DNA from: Liolophura sinensis
Lineage: Eukaryota; Mollusca; Polyplacophora; Chitonida; Chitonidae
Direction: 5' to 3'
NCBI RefSeq assembly: GCF_032854445.1
Contig: NC_088303.1
Coordinates: 9,059,501 to 9,123,500 of the forward strand
Length of the DNA: 64,000 nucleotides
Shown here in pieces: positions 27,101 through 38,866 of the stretch. Position numbers and translations under genes: made by a program. The number at the start of each line of letters is the position of its first letter. Positions within the stretch are counted from its first letter, which is position 1. The notes under the pieces are model-generated. The model did not search any database. It was not told where the DNA came from and saw nothing but the letters and a program-made list of their open reading frames with translations.

Positions 27101-29040
27101 GCACTTCAGTCAGGAGAAGTTAGAGACAACAGATTCAAACCAGCAACTTATTTATTTATTTGATTGGTGTTTTATGCTATATTCAAGAATAGTCCACTTT
27201 ATATATGATGGCAGCCAGCATTGCAGTGGGCATGGTGGAAGAAAACCAGGCTTGGGAAACCCACACGTATCCCAACAGCCAGACAGGAAATCAGATTGAA
27301 CTGGACTTCAACCCACAGGGACCATATTGGTGAGTGGCTCCTGTTCTGTACTGGGACGCTAACCACCTTGGCCACCAAACCAGCAGCAACTGCCACTTGG
27401 CCAGAGAAATCTGAACCCAATCATCATTATATCACATTCTTCACACCCTATAAAAGCAACAGCCCTTGCTAATACCACTTGTTCACCTCTATTTTATGAC
27501 AAAGGATACAGCATTGACATAGCACCAGTTGCCCCGATTTGTCAAGCCACGGGGCTGGAGAGGACTTGCTTCAAACGATGTCTGATACTTATCCAGGAGT
27601 TCTGCAAAATGAAACTTTACATGTACCCGTCCTGACATACATCTATGATATGATATTACATGTACACCCCCAATATACATCTATGATATGATATTACATG
27701 TACACCCCGACATACATCTGATACATTACATGTACATCCCCTGACATACATCTATGATATGATATTACATGTACACCCCGACATACATCTATGATACATT
27801 ACATGTACACCCCCTGACATACATCTATGATATGATATTACATGTACACCCCCGACGTACATCTATGATATATTACATGTACACCCCGACATACATCTAT
27901 GATATGATTTTACATGTACACCCGGACATACATCTATGATACATTACATGTACACCCCCTGACATACATCTATGATATGATATTACATGTACACCCCCAA
28001 TATACATCTATGATATGATATTACATGTACACCCCCTGACATACATATATGATATGATATTACATGTACACCCCCTGACATACATCTATGATATGATATT
28101 ACATGTACACCCCCGATATACATCTATGATATGATATTACATGTACACCCCGACATACATCTATGATATGATATTACATGTACACCCCCTGACATACATC
28201 TATGATATGATATTACATGTACACCCCCTGACATACATCTATGATACATTACATGTACATCCCGACATACATCTATGACATACGTCTATGATATGAAAAT
28301 GTCAGAACATGACACCAAGTGACCAGGCATATTATTACATGTATATGCAATTTGACATTTACATTTACAGCATTGGAATGTGTTACTGAACTGTTCGTCA
28401 ATAATTCTTGTTATTTACATCAAAGCAGAAAAAATGTGGGTGCGCTCATGAACCCAGATATACAAACTGGCAACACATGTAAAGGCTCTTGAAAGCACTT
28501 GCTCATTTCAAACCCTCAAAACTAATTTCAAACCCTGCAAATTGATTTCAAACCCTGAAAACCAATTCATCACAGGCATAGGTAGAAGACTAACAAAGGA
28601 AAACATCATGAAATTGTTAAGATTTATTTTTATCTATATGCAGAAAAAAATAAATAAAAAAAATAAAATTCCACTTGCCTCCGAAAAGCAGACTAGGATC
28701 AATTTTGAGATATGATAAATGGAAATTTGGATGAGCCATACATGTATCAACCATCTTGGATGATGTACACTAACAAAACGCAATTCCAACCATCAACTTT
28801 ATTTATCACCAGGAATTACTCAAGATTAATGGCAATTTCTTGATTTTATTTCAGTGTATCATGTTCCCTACGTCGACAAGTCATGGAGAGATGAAAAAGT
28901 GACAGCCATCCCAGGTTATAGCACAACAGCAATTCAAACATGTACACGTCATGGATTAACAGAAGTCATTTTTCCATGCACCAACCATCATTTTCTGGGC
29001 GAACTTGAGATCCTTCATTGATTAAATTAATTATCACTGC

Positions 29041-29074
<34 letters not shown>

Positions 29075-32000
29075 TGGCCTCCTTGTTGATAATGTAAAAT
29101 GATAATCAGCGCACACTGTATGTATTTTACATGTATTTCAGGATAGTCCAGTGAAGCTTGAAGACCTGCCCAGACAGCTTACAACCTAGCTAGAGCATCA
29201 GTATAGACTGACTCAAACTCGCAACCCTTGCAAAAACATATTCAAGTCATGAATCAAGATAGAATGGTCATGCATTAATGGCTTATGGAATATGTGGTTG
29301 TGACTCTTAGTCTGTAAAAGGACATTTCAAAAATGATGTGAAGAGAAAAAAAAAAACATTTGAGAAAATCAAAAATCATGCAACAATTGTACATGTATAC
29401 TAGAAACTAATCTGAATAGTGCACCCAGATGAATGTTCTGTGCATTATCTGCACTCTGTTGAAATATTACCCTTACTCATCAAAATGATTCAATCAACAA
29501 AAGCAGTTCAAAGCGAAGTCTGATTTAACTTACTGCCATTGTACTAGTCACATGAAATTTATGGGGAAAATCAGCCATCGGTAATGAGAAAATGCCTTTG
29601 AAGAAAAAACAAAATTTTATAGCGAATATAGTTAATGTTCAGATCTGGCAAAGAAGGTTTTAATGTTGCTACTATAAGCCATTTATCAAACTTTAGACTT
29701 CCGAAAACGAGTCACTCACGCCACCCTTATGTCAAACAAAGAACGATCTGAAGCGGAAGTAGGTCAAATTATTTGTAAGGTCTGGTTTGGCAGAGATCAA
29801 AGAAGCTTATTATCTGTCATGTTTGATTCCATACGCCTCTCAGCTTCCAAAAAATTGCCTCCTTAAAAGATTAGTGTCCAGATTTACTCAGTGGGTGACG
29901 TCATAGATGGCCAACTCAAGCCTAGCTGGCCTAAATAACCTGGGGATTCATGTCAAACTGGTGTCATTTTTGAGATGAATTTTAGCTACTCAGAAGCAAA
30001 TATACCGCCACATCAATTTGAACCCATAGTGGACGACACCGAAGTTCTGATTTATGACACTGACATCGCTGGCCAGATTCTGAGTTTTCACACTTTGAAT
30101 GATCTTTGTCCAGGTGTTTCCAACCACATTGGCAACATATACGGGCTGGTAAGCTACAGCTTTACCTTCACAATATAAATACAGGTAGGATGTGGACATT
30201 GGCATCACGGTGTACAGAGATTTCCTATCTATCAGATTTTGGCTCAGGTAATAGTATTTTCGGTTCAGTTAAAAGTACTGTGTGCAGGTGTCATTGTGGA
30301 AATTTCGCTGTATTCCTATCACAGTTTTCAGGTGTAAAATGGCGAGAGCATATATAAAATATGCATATATCGGTGGGTACAAAATCCTTCGTTCTTGTGC
30401 TGTAAATCCATGCCTTCCTTAAGGCCAAGTCATCTGAAAACAAACTCCATGGTTCTCTGATGACCTGTTTTTACAAACGTACGCTCAACAGCAAACCGTT
30501 TCGTGGAGAAATTTGATATGCTTGTTGTCACTCTTGTAGCTTTTTCAACACTAGACTAAATGGCGAAGCTCTGACAGCTCCTGAAAGTTGGATTTGTATG
30601 ATGTAAATCAGCCGGGATTACCCAGTGTTGGTGGAAAAAATGCATAAAACCAGCCTCATTATCTTTAATTGCCATATTACTCAGAATAATGTACCCTTTT
30701 TCATTATTTTTTCCCAGTCAACTTAATACATACACGAGTAGCTACATGTAATTATGAATGAATAATGACACTGGACACTAATCCTTTAAATATAATCCAC
30801 GCAGAGGGTTATGAAGATTTCTGTAAAAGGGTGATAACTCTTGCGAACAAGTTTCTTCGCAAAACTTTGGATATATGTTTAAATGGAGTTTATATTTAAA
30901 TTTTAAATATTTCTTTCAAAAAGCAACCTCAAACTGAATAAATATAACCAGTTACTGACTTTTTCATTCAATCAACAGACTAAATACCAGTCTGTCCCGA
31001 AGACTTCTATGAAGCCCTGATGTGTACATGTCCGAGATACATAAACAAAAATCTTTACTATTTCTCACAAGAAAATATGAACTTCAATGGCCCTATATTA
31101 TATCTAGGAATTTGACTTACCCCCCAACTGTTTGGCAGCACTGTCCTCGGAGGCAGGAACAGGAGTTTTAACATCCTCCTGGGGACTGGGGGTGTGGTTG
31201 ACCACCACAGGACTATTGTTGATAGCACCAGTAGCAGCAGGGCTTGCAGCAGCAGCTTGGTTTGATGTGCCCTTAAACAGCCCTGCCCAGGACACCTGTG
31301 GCTTAGGGGCTTGTGCAGGGACACTAGCCGCAGACGAAACAGTCAAGGCATCGGAACTGGCATCAGAGTCTTTTCTCTTATCATTTATAACCTCATCAGA
31401 CCGACAGTCAACTGATTTGTCAATCGTCTCTGTATTGTCAGGCTTTTTGATATCATCTGATATTGTAAGATTCTCTACTTTATCTAGAGGTTTGGACTTG
31501 TCAGAAGCCTCAGCTTCTACGGACTTAACATGGCCTTCTGGCTTAGATATATGCACGCCTGGCTCTGATATACATGCAGCTTCCTGTGGGTCTTTTTTTG
31601 AAGGAGAATCTGCAGCTTTGGCCACTTTCTTATTAGCACTGATATCATTTGGTTCAGTACTACAAGAGTTTGTCACAGTAACTTGTTTGCCACTGATAAA
31701 TTCATTTTGACCAGAGGGTTCTGAAGTCCTACAAGGGGAGGTAATCCTTGAATCCTGTGACACACTAGGTTCTGTCTTACCGTCTAGTACATGCACATAT
31801 TTCACATCTTTATTCACTTTTACAATATTATTGTCTTTAGCACATCCCGTAAGAGAGCTGTCCTCGTATATAACCTCTCCAAACTGAATGGGAGGAGAGT
31901 TACGTGGCCGCCGTTGGCTGGACTCTACATGCCTATGCTGACTTGAATCTTGAGGTTTGGGCTGAATCTTTTCAGTTGGGGACGGCCGCCTCATGTAATG

Positions 32001-35000
32001 CGTTTCAGTTTTCGCAACCTGCGGCATGATCTGCCGCTGGGGAGACCGCTCAGGCATTCCGAACCCCGGAGGATGTTGCCGCACATCCTGACTGACTATG
32101 GGAGGAGGCCGGGTGTCCACCGGGTTCCTCTGGTATGTAGGGGTCATTTCCATAGGAATGCCATGTTGGTGCTGGTTGACGGGCGAAGTCATGTGGGCTG
32201 GTGGGGGTGGCATTGTCAACAATCCATGTTGTTGTTGCATATGGCTGGCCAGCAGGGGAACACCTGGAGGATGCATCGGCATAGATACACCCCCTTGAAA
32301 TGGTGACATGGGATAACCTGGAGGCACAGAAAACATTGGTACCATACCCCCTCGGAGTCCAGTGAATCCACCCGCTGGCAGCATCACAGGGGAGGAAAGC
32401 ACTTGTGGTTGATGTGATGTAGGCGGCGCCACCATTGGAGGCAGTGCCTTATGGTAGCCAGAATTGTCTTTGTTGTGTAGCATGTAATTTAATTCTTCTG
32501 GCCTGTAGCTGACTGGGCTTCCAGTGAATGCTTCCTCTTGTGCGGCAATCTTTTCATAGTATCCAGGAGTACGTTTCTTTTTATTGCGTCTCTCATAAGT
32601 CTTCATACTTGCTAACAGCCTGCCAGTCCCGCGCTGTTTCCCATCAAAACTGCCTCCGTTCTCAGAGTAGAGCTCGTTACCGTCTGTGGGCGTAACTTCC
32701 CGGCTGCGGTCTGTAGAACCACGAGCACTCCCCGATGAGGAATCGTCCGATCTGTCATGATGGGCCACACTGTAACCTGAAGGGGAGGAACTGTGTTGAA
32801 AGGTCCTCGTGACACCACCCGCCTGGTTGGACACTGCTGGACCGTACCTTGTCAAGTCCACGCGGGTATCACTGTTTGGGTGAACATCGGTCGCTGGTTT
32901 ACCCTGAAGAACCACCTGTTCATTAATCTGACTGGGTATAGTGAAGCCCTCCACAGTAGTGGCTGTATCAGGGCCAGAGTTCTGTATAGAGCCTGTGACT
33001 GTAAAGCTTTGTTCGTGTCTTTCAGCGAGTGTTGGACCACTGAGATGCTCATGGTCAGCCTGTTTGACCAGCTCTCTCATCTGCACATCAACATTATCCC
33101 AAGGGAACTGAAAAGAAGAGAATAAAGCATGTGTTATTGAACATTTTAAAACCAATCTTCTTAGCAGGCAAGTTGTCATTAACTGAAAAATAATCTGTTT
33201 TATTTATTTTTTGATTCCTTATATGGCCAAATGATTAGATGTTTACACCAGTGATCAAGAATAGGCTGCATGCATAAAGGTTTATACAAGGGTCTTTGAA
33301 AAGGTTTACTGAATTTATAAAATGTATTAATGCCTTTCTTATTCCATTTTTAGTTTGTGACATATTCTATTGAGTACAAAATAAGCTTTTCAGTCCTCAT
33401 ATTATACGGTAAAACTGCCCTAAAAATCAGTTATCAGTTTTCAGCAGCACCCTGATCAGTGGTGTACATCCTGAACGGTGTCAAAAAATCTATGTGGAGC
33501 AAGAAAAGGTTGCGTTTTTTTTTTTTGGTGCATTTTTGCATTATTAAATATTAGCTTAAAAAATGGACATTTACAATCATCATTTAACTGTTACATCACA
33601 GGAATCCTCTAATATCATTACGTTTAAGCCTGTACTTCTGGGTGCTTGTTTACTTTTGGTTAAATCTCTTATATTTGGATTTGCCTAAACTGAAACATCC
33701 TTGAACAGATCCGTCACATACAACCAATAGTGAAAGAATACTGCAAGAAAAAAAAAAGTCACAAAATCACGCTTGTATCTAGTTCTGATAGAATAACATT
33801 GAATGGCTGAGCTTTGTCACAAAGTTTTTCATTATACATGAACAGTCTGAGCACACTACCCTGTCTGTTGCGTGCTATCTTATATGGCAAAACTGTTTCA
33901 CATGTAATTTAGAGCAACTGAGAAATTTATGAGTCTTAATACTTGTAATTTGATTATGGAGATCTATATGCTCGCCTCCAAACGGGTTGGTTTGCTTTCT
34001 TTTTCCATTTTCACTGCCTCATACATGTATGTATTAGCCTGTATTAGTGTGTTACAATAAAGTTAATACTCTAATTCCTCAACAGTTTTGCATGTGAAAG
34101 AGCACCTTTCAGTGCAATTTATGCTCATTTAAACTTTAACTTTGGAGACAAATCTAAATTGGTTGGGTTGGCCAATTAAGGACTTCACAATAAGTATAAT
34201 TTAATCAGTCTACAGAATAATGCCTTCAGAAAATTCTAGAGTAAACACCTTGCAAACATGCAAAAAGAAGAATTACAGTACTAGGTTTTATGTTTATTTA
34301 TTTGATTGGTGTGCTCAAGAATTTTTCATGACAATCATGTTTATGGGTGGAGGAATCCTAAGTGCGCATTGTAAACCCTGCTAGCTTTCACAAGGTGCTG
34401 GATAAACTTCCTGCCTTCAAGTGGCAAATGCCAATGTATATGTCAGAGCGACAGTTGAATTTAAACACACAACTTCACAGGTAAATTGCGTGCGGGCTGC
34501 AGCGAGCCAGAGTTTTAACCATTTGAGTTACATGTAGCAAGACACCTGTATATGTGCACATAAAATTATAGCAGTGGTCTAAACTGTTCTGATACATCTA
34601 AACTCAATCTTACCTCAACTTTTCTATCCCTAGCTCCTCGAGAGCGATGAAGGATTGCAAACACTTTATCATGCTCCTCATCACTCAGGTTGCTAAAGTC
34701 CCCAAAGGATAAATTCTGTATATAAAAGAGCATAAGTAAAACCTAATGACCATTTTCCAACACAATTTCTGAATTACATGTATTGGATAAGGAACCTGAT
34801 GGCAAATCACACAGGCCTTTCAAAATTACTTCAATTTTGAGAAGCCTGGTAATAAAAGTCAGATCACCATACAAGGAGAAGGAGCACCCGACATATCAAG
34901 GCACCTGTACATGTATGTGCTGAAACTTGGTCTGCAGAAATAAGACTGGAATGACAGACTGGATGATTGTATGAAAGTCATGAGAGTCTTGACTAGGTGT

Positions 35001-36799
35001 TTTCCATGACCTTCAAGCCAGGAAGGACTATAAATATGTCGACATTGGTTACAGCCTGCTGCCCAAAATGTTGATAAGAGCAACGTTAAACCCCAATCAA
35101 ACTAACAAATGGCCACTTTCACTTATATGCAGCCCATTTAGTCTCTGGCCTGGTCTTCACACTTATCCATCTTTAGGATGGCCTGTTAAAGCTTACGACA
35201 AATACAAGTGACTCATGGCACAATGGTAATAAAAACTACAATCAAATATTAATTACCAATGAAAGCAACATTTTGACAAAATCTTCATAATAATCTTTTG
35301 TAATGTTTCTAATAAATCCTTGGGCCATTTTAACATAGAAAATGGCCTAATGTGTTAGGCTGTTTAAACACAGACAGTGCAGTTTCCAAAACAAACAAAA
35401 GAGAAAATGGCTTCAAAAATCCTTCTGTTCTTCACACAGTAGTGTGTACTCAGTGAAGAGCAAAACAATTATACATAAGCTTTCTTCGAAGAGTGCTACA
35501 CAGAATACTGGCACATCTACACAGAATAATGCCACACAGAATGGAAACTTAATTTTTGGAGTGAATTCTAACTGACGCTGCAGCAGCCGTCACGCCTACC
35601 ACAATATCTGCTGCTAGTTTTAGTCAGAATATTCAGACTACACAGAATACTGTCACAGTTAAACAGAATACTGTCACAGCTACAATAGAACTGCTGCATC
35701 CTGTAAGGCTTATCACAATATTAGCTGTAAGTTCATACAATGTCACCATGACCTAGCCTTGCGGAATACACTAACTGGATTTTTAAAAATTGAATGATTA
35801 AGCGCTGAGGTACGTAAACATCAGAAATTGTTGAAAATTGAACTATATTTAATTGAACTATTATCACATATGCAGCAAGCTTTGCCGACTGGGTAGCTAA
35901 ATAGATACAATGTGATAACTTCGTGCACGCATGATCTGGGCTAAGGATGGCAGTGATCTCTGCATGTCAGTAAATAAGCCTATTTCAGGAATCTGGTGAG
36001 TTCACACAGGTTGAGACTAGACAGGGTGGGTCTCTCGCGAACGAATACCGCTAAAAGGTAGGGTTTTATGGCAGTTGCTAACTGCGCCGATGGGCAGACA
36101 GACCTGGCTATGCGAGATGTATATTCAGTCTAACAAGTACTGTAAAATCTCGCCTTTTATCTGCGTTAGTATGTGAAAGTTCCCATCCTGTTTCGTCCAT
36201 ATCTGCATAAACTTGTTAGACTCCTGAAAAGATGACTTGGCTTATATAAGCCATCCTTATAACGGATTATAAGGCTAACCATTCCCCTTCTTGGAAGAAT
36301 GCAGCAATGAGGCCAGGTCTGTCCGACCCTTTCGATTCATACACAAACAGACGTCTGCCATGTGATTGTTTAGATCTGTATTTTCCGATTTCCTATGTAC
36401 GCCCATACCTTCATCACTGCCATGACTCGCATGAGCAAACTACATTACCAACTAGCTTAGGCTATGTGGTGTCACGATTTATATGTGAAAGCCGTCGACT
36501 AGAATTAGGACCGTTTCCAACATAAAACACTGCATCTATTCTATAATCCATGTTCAACAACTGCAGATAAGTTGTTCAATGAAAGGAGTTTTAAAGAATG
36601 AAAGAAACGTGGGTGATAACACGCCCAGTGATCTGCGTGCAACGATGAGGCAAGACCCGGCGACCTCCATGTTGTAACGAAAATCTTAAATTCTAGTCAA
36701 ATATGCGTCTTTATTTAAAGATACGGGGTTAATCAATGATGAATCAAAGCCATTTCTTGTATTCTCACTCTATGACAATACCTGTGATCCAAACTCCAT
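18164..36799 (-). CDS. USP10: Ubiquitin carboxyl-terminal hydrolase 10 (USP10)
   Basis: Fourteen minus-strand exons, in coding order: 36799-36782, 34715-34614, 33107-31121, 27601-27510, 26167-26058, 25691-25630, 25181-25078, 24471-24351, 24031-23913, 22304-22179, 21625-21533, 21160-21016, 19467-19402, 18351-18164; 1110 aa. A cysteine protease that removes ubiquitin (in vertebrates from p53, 40S ribosomal proteins and others) and binds G3BP at stress granules. Residues 1-40 carry the G3BP-binding FGDF motif (F10-F13). Residues 41-702 are mostly low-complexity and disordered, with conserved islands [10 protein letters not shown] (about 214-224) and SWAGLFKG (from 646). The USP domain spans about 715-1110: Cys box GNWCYVNA with Cys729, [54 protein letters not shown], His box GGHYTTD with His1061, and Asp1078. 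The protein ends [10 protein letters not shown], like human USP10. It is about 310 residues longer than human USP10 (798 aa), mainly in the disordered region. All catalytic residues are present. Confidence 0.97.
18555..18664 (+). repeat. SINE family A tail fragment (intergenic/intron boundary of USP10)
   Basis: Contains gggctgtgcccggttt and aaacaccaatcaaataaata with a short ATA expansion. It lies in the last intron of USP10. Confidence 0.65.
18675..18990 (+). repeat. SINE family D copy (USP10 last intron)
   Basis: Carries the tttttcagtcata start block, gtgtcttcttgtggcag, cactgggacaaccagtc and gtgctgagcacc, shared with copies at 45310 and 58465. Confidence 0.6.
19915..20120 (-). repeat. SINE family B fragment (USP10 intron)
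   Basis: Contains aaccaacctttggtattac and related segments, as in the copy at 11990. Diverged. Confidence 0.4.
20561..20692 (-). mobile_element. SINE family A, 5'-truncated, with perfect 13-bp target duplication
   Basis: A 132-bp 3' portion of family A in the USP10 intron between exons 12 and 13. The direct repeat cacatggctctat at 20548-20560 and 20693-20705 brackets it exactly. The truncated 5' end with an intact duplication is typical of LINE-driven, target-primed reverse transcription. Confidence 0.9.
20917..20949. repeat. Pyrimidine-rich CTC/C tract in USP10 intron 12
   Basis: ctcctcctcc followed by two long C runs just past the donor of exon 12. On the coding strand this is a G-rich tract with runs of eight G. 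Confidence 0.8.
23107..23635 (+). repeat. Interspersed repeat family E, copy 1 (USP10 intron)
   Basis: Aligns over about 500 bp, same orientation, with 48738-49225. Shared blocks include gaaatatccttccag, a diverged ctatttat segment, tctgccata and cctttcagtggacat. No terminal inverted repeats or tRNA head are recognisable, and the reading frames of the two copies are not conserved. Class unknown. Confidence 0.75.
27148..27400 (-). repeat. SINE family A-related copy (USP10 intron 3)
   Basis: Begins tttatttatttgattggtgt and continues with cagccagcattgcagtgg. The distal half is diverged. It lies between exons 4 and 5. Confidence 0.55.
27510..27601 (-). other. USP10: USP10 exon 4: catalytic cysteine exon
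   Basis: A 92-nt exon encoding residues 703-733. It contains [17 protein letters not shown], the USP Cys box, with nucleophile Cys729. The acceptor is ttttgcag and the donor GCT|gtatcc departs from consensus at +3 to +6. A minisatellite array lies only about 35 bp upstream of its acceptor. Confidence 0.93.
27636..28300. repeat. Minisatellite of about 18 units, 34-39 bp each
   Basis: Units read catacatctatgatatgat plus attacatgtacacccc, with length variants lacking one atgat block. It lies in USP10 intron 3, immediately upstream (in transcript sense) of the catalytic-Cys exon. Confidence 0.95.
29039..29073. repeat. (TA)n(CA)n microsatellite
   Basis: Short TA run continuing into ACAC within USP10 intron 3. 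Confidence 0.9.
29867..30785. mobile_element. TTAA-flanked inverted-repeat DNA transposon, Kolobok-like
   Basis: The termini AAGATTAGTGTCCAG (29867-29881) and, reverse-complemented, AGGATTAGTGTCCAG (30771-30785) match at 14 of 15 bases. TTAA is duplicated at 29863-29866 and 30786-30789. TTAA duplications with RAG-type ends fit Kolobok (piggyBac is the alternative). The 919-bp interior is in plus orientation and includes a 67-codon frame at 29975-30178 starting [22 protein letters not shown] cysteine-rich stretch (VCRCHCGN) follows at about 30277-30300. It sits in USP10 intron 3 and is probably a decayed or non-autonomous copy. Confidence 0.8.
31121..33107 (-). other. USP10: USP10 exon 3: long exon for the disordered N-terminal region
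   Basis: A single 1987-nt exon encoding residues 41-702. It is rich in Ser, Pro, Gln and Lys. A Pro/Met/Gly-rich tract of about 100 residues ([19 protein letters not shown], then MPPPPAHM) lies in the middle. Conserved USP10 islands are the KKKRTPGYY motif and SWAGLFKG near the end. I found no clear PAM2-type PABP-binding motif (LNPxAPEF) of the kind reported for human USP10. Confidence 0.92.
34290..34530 (-). repeat. SINE family B copy (USP10 intron 2)
   Basis: Starts tttatttatttgattggtgt and continues with catgtttatgggtggagga. It is related to copies near 1425 and 11990, and a degraded tRNA-like head lies at its far end. Confidence 0.5.
34614..34715 (-). other. USP10: USP10 exon 2: G3BP-binding FGDF exon
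   Basis: A 102-nt, phase 0-0 exon encoding residues 7-40, beginning [23 protein letters not shown] falls at residues 10-13, the same numbering as in human USP10. The exon joins in frame to the six-codon exon 1 (MEFGSQ). Confidence 0.93.
35050..35110 (+). repeat. SINE-like 3' tail fragment (USP10 intron 1)
   Basis: Contains gcaacgttaaaccccaatca, the end block shared by several SINE families in this window. Confidence 0.4.
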
Positions 36800-36844
36800 G
36801 ACGGAATCTATTAAATTTCACAACATCATGCCGCTCGTAACGTG

Positions 36845-36855
36845 GTCGCCATTTT
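36845..36855 (-). promoter_or_regulatory. Possible YY1-type element at USP10 start region
   Basis: Reads AAAATGGCGAC on the USP10 strand, matching the YY1 consensus AANATGGCGNC, 46 nt upstream of the start codon in the orientation common at housekeeping promoters. A GCGCATGTGC stretch resembling an NRF1 site lies just upstream (about 36872-36882). Motif matches only. Confidence 0.4.
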
Positions 36856-37380
36856 CGCGGTAGTGTTCTAACGCGCATGTGCAGATTCCATCAAGGTCTA
36901 TAACTCTGTAAATGACTTGCCTCCCCTTCGCCCATGTTGAAGAATACATGGATACAACAGCTGCACTGTTTCCATTCTTGTATCTGGAAACAGCAGCGTT
37001 CTTTCCAGGTTGTGTGAGAAGTGAAAGAGAGAAACTTTTAGTGTGAAGAAATTTAGTTTACCTGAATATTCTCAGTTAACAGAATTAAAAAAAAAATCAA
37101 ATTTAAAAGCATGTGTTGACTGGGTTTGTCATACGGGAAAATTAGAGCCACGTGTTGATCTACAGTTACATTACTTACAGTACCGGTACTTGCGTTTTTA
37201 TTCACATATTTCTTATCCTTTCCATAACCGGTTCATATTTAAATTACCACCCCTGTATACAGCCAGTTCAGCCTGATACTCTGAAATGACTTGTTATGAT
37301 GCTGTTATGATTCTATAAAATCCCTTTGACCAAGGCTTAGTGTCCATTGTCATACAGGAATCCACGCATTCTTTACAAAT

Positions 37381-37469
37381 TCCTCGCCCCAGACCGGGTT
37401 TGAATCTGCTCCTGGTAAGTCATAACGGTTTTTTTTAAGAAAAGTGTCTTATCCACTCGACCACGAGGA
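37381..37469 (-). repeat. tRNA-Leu/Ser-like element (SINE head or tRNA pseudogene)
   Basis: On the minus strand the first seven bases (TCCTCGT) and last seven (GCGAGGA) can pair as an acceptor stem. A D-arm-like GTCGAGTGGATAAGAC and a box B-like GATTCAAACCC follow. A loop CTTAAAA between T and A runs would give anticodon UAA. The T-stem does not pair properly, so it is not a functional tRNA. At 89 nt it has the length of a Leu/Ser tRNA. Confidence 0.45.
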
Positions 37470-38866
37470 TGAAATGCCCAGAATACAACCCTCAGCAAAT
37501 CTGGTCCAATCAGAAAACATATATACTCCACTTTAATCCAGCAAGCATGTATGGCCAGCTTCTGCGCAGATTCAGTGGAGACACTGTACGTATAGTTCAA
37601 GTGTTTTGGCCGACTTTGGGGTTCTTAATTCTGTAAGAGTGATAACGCGTTTCTCCGCTCGTAATTAAGCACTATAAACACACTAGCCCCAACAAATGAC
37701 CGGAGCTTTCTATACTTACAAACGTATCTATTTATGACGTCAGTTGTTGATGAGCATCCTGGCTTTAATATATGCTCGAACCTTTTTCAGACGCCGTCAC
37801 GAGGATTCACCCTTTGGCGGGATATATTTGTTAAGGATTTGTCGAAGTAAAAGCCATTCCGAATGTGGAAATGAGCCCTTGTTCTGACGTGTAGTCAGAA
37901 CCCATTTTGACGAAAGTGGCTACGATGTCCTAGCTTGTTTTCGTCACGCACGTGTGCTTATAGGTCACAATAACCTGTGCTAAATTTCTCATCTGTAGGG
38001 AGCTTGGTTTAAAATTAACTTTGCATATATGATATCTGGCTATTTCTTACATCATTTTGGGACAACTGCAATAATTATTATTCTTCCTAGCTGAAGCCTG
38101 TTGTTCCTGCTCGGTGTGTGAAAATTTTAGAAGCTCCCCAATGGTCGGGTATATGACTTGATATACAGTGTATTTCGGGTGCTCCAATGATGTATGTACT
38201 ACTTTCTCTTTCTTTTTTTGTCTATGTTTGTAACTTTTTGATATACAGTCAAGAAATTAATTTTAGGGTTTAAATTTAAGCCCATTCATAAGGGTAACTA
38301 GACATTTAGATGCCCTTGAACTCGGCTGAACTGTCCATGATTTCAAAAGGCGGGCTGTGGATCATAATATACCAGAATCATTGTTCCTGAATGACCGTTT
38401 GAAAACATTGTCATGTCGCTATGTCTGCACTGTATGACACAGAAGCTGAAAACCGTTCGTGTAGAGTGCTTGGAAACCGCGAAACTGCATACAGTTCTAG
38501 TTAATCGTTATGATGACATGATGAAGATCACTGAATGAATGATTATGGCTTAACGCCACATGGGCAATTTCCCAGCCATATCGTGGCGAATGAAGATCAC
38601 TGAAATATAGTCTATAACAGACTTACATTAAGGCAAACAAACATATATAAGGGGTGACCATGTCAAATGAACTTAAAATGTTTTATAATCGGAATAAAAT
38701 AAACTCAAGGACAAATATATATGGTTTGCCACTCGCGTGTAAATCTACGTATGACAAGAATTTTCCGTGGCTTGTACACACATTAGCGTTAATATGAGTG
38801 CTTGTGCTTCTATTTTCCTCATTTGACAATAAGCGTGGATGCGAAATTGTGTGAACTCATATCTAG

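Noticed and set aside
27636-28300. CRISPR-like regular repeats
   Set aside because: Units are head to tail with no unique spacers, and the locus is an intron of a eukaryotic gene.
31132-32306. Plus-strand frames of 192 and 118 codons opposite USP10
   Set aside because: Antisense shadows of USP10 exon 3, which has clear family motifs, correct splice phases and a matching domain order.
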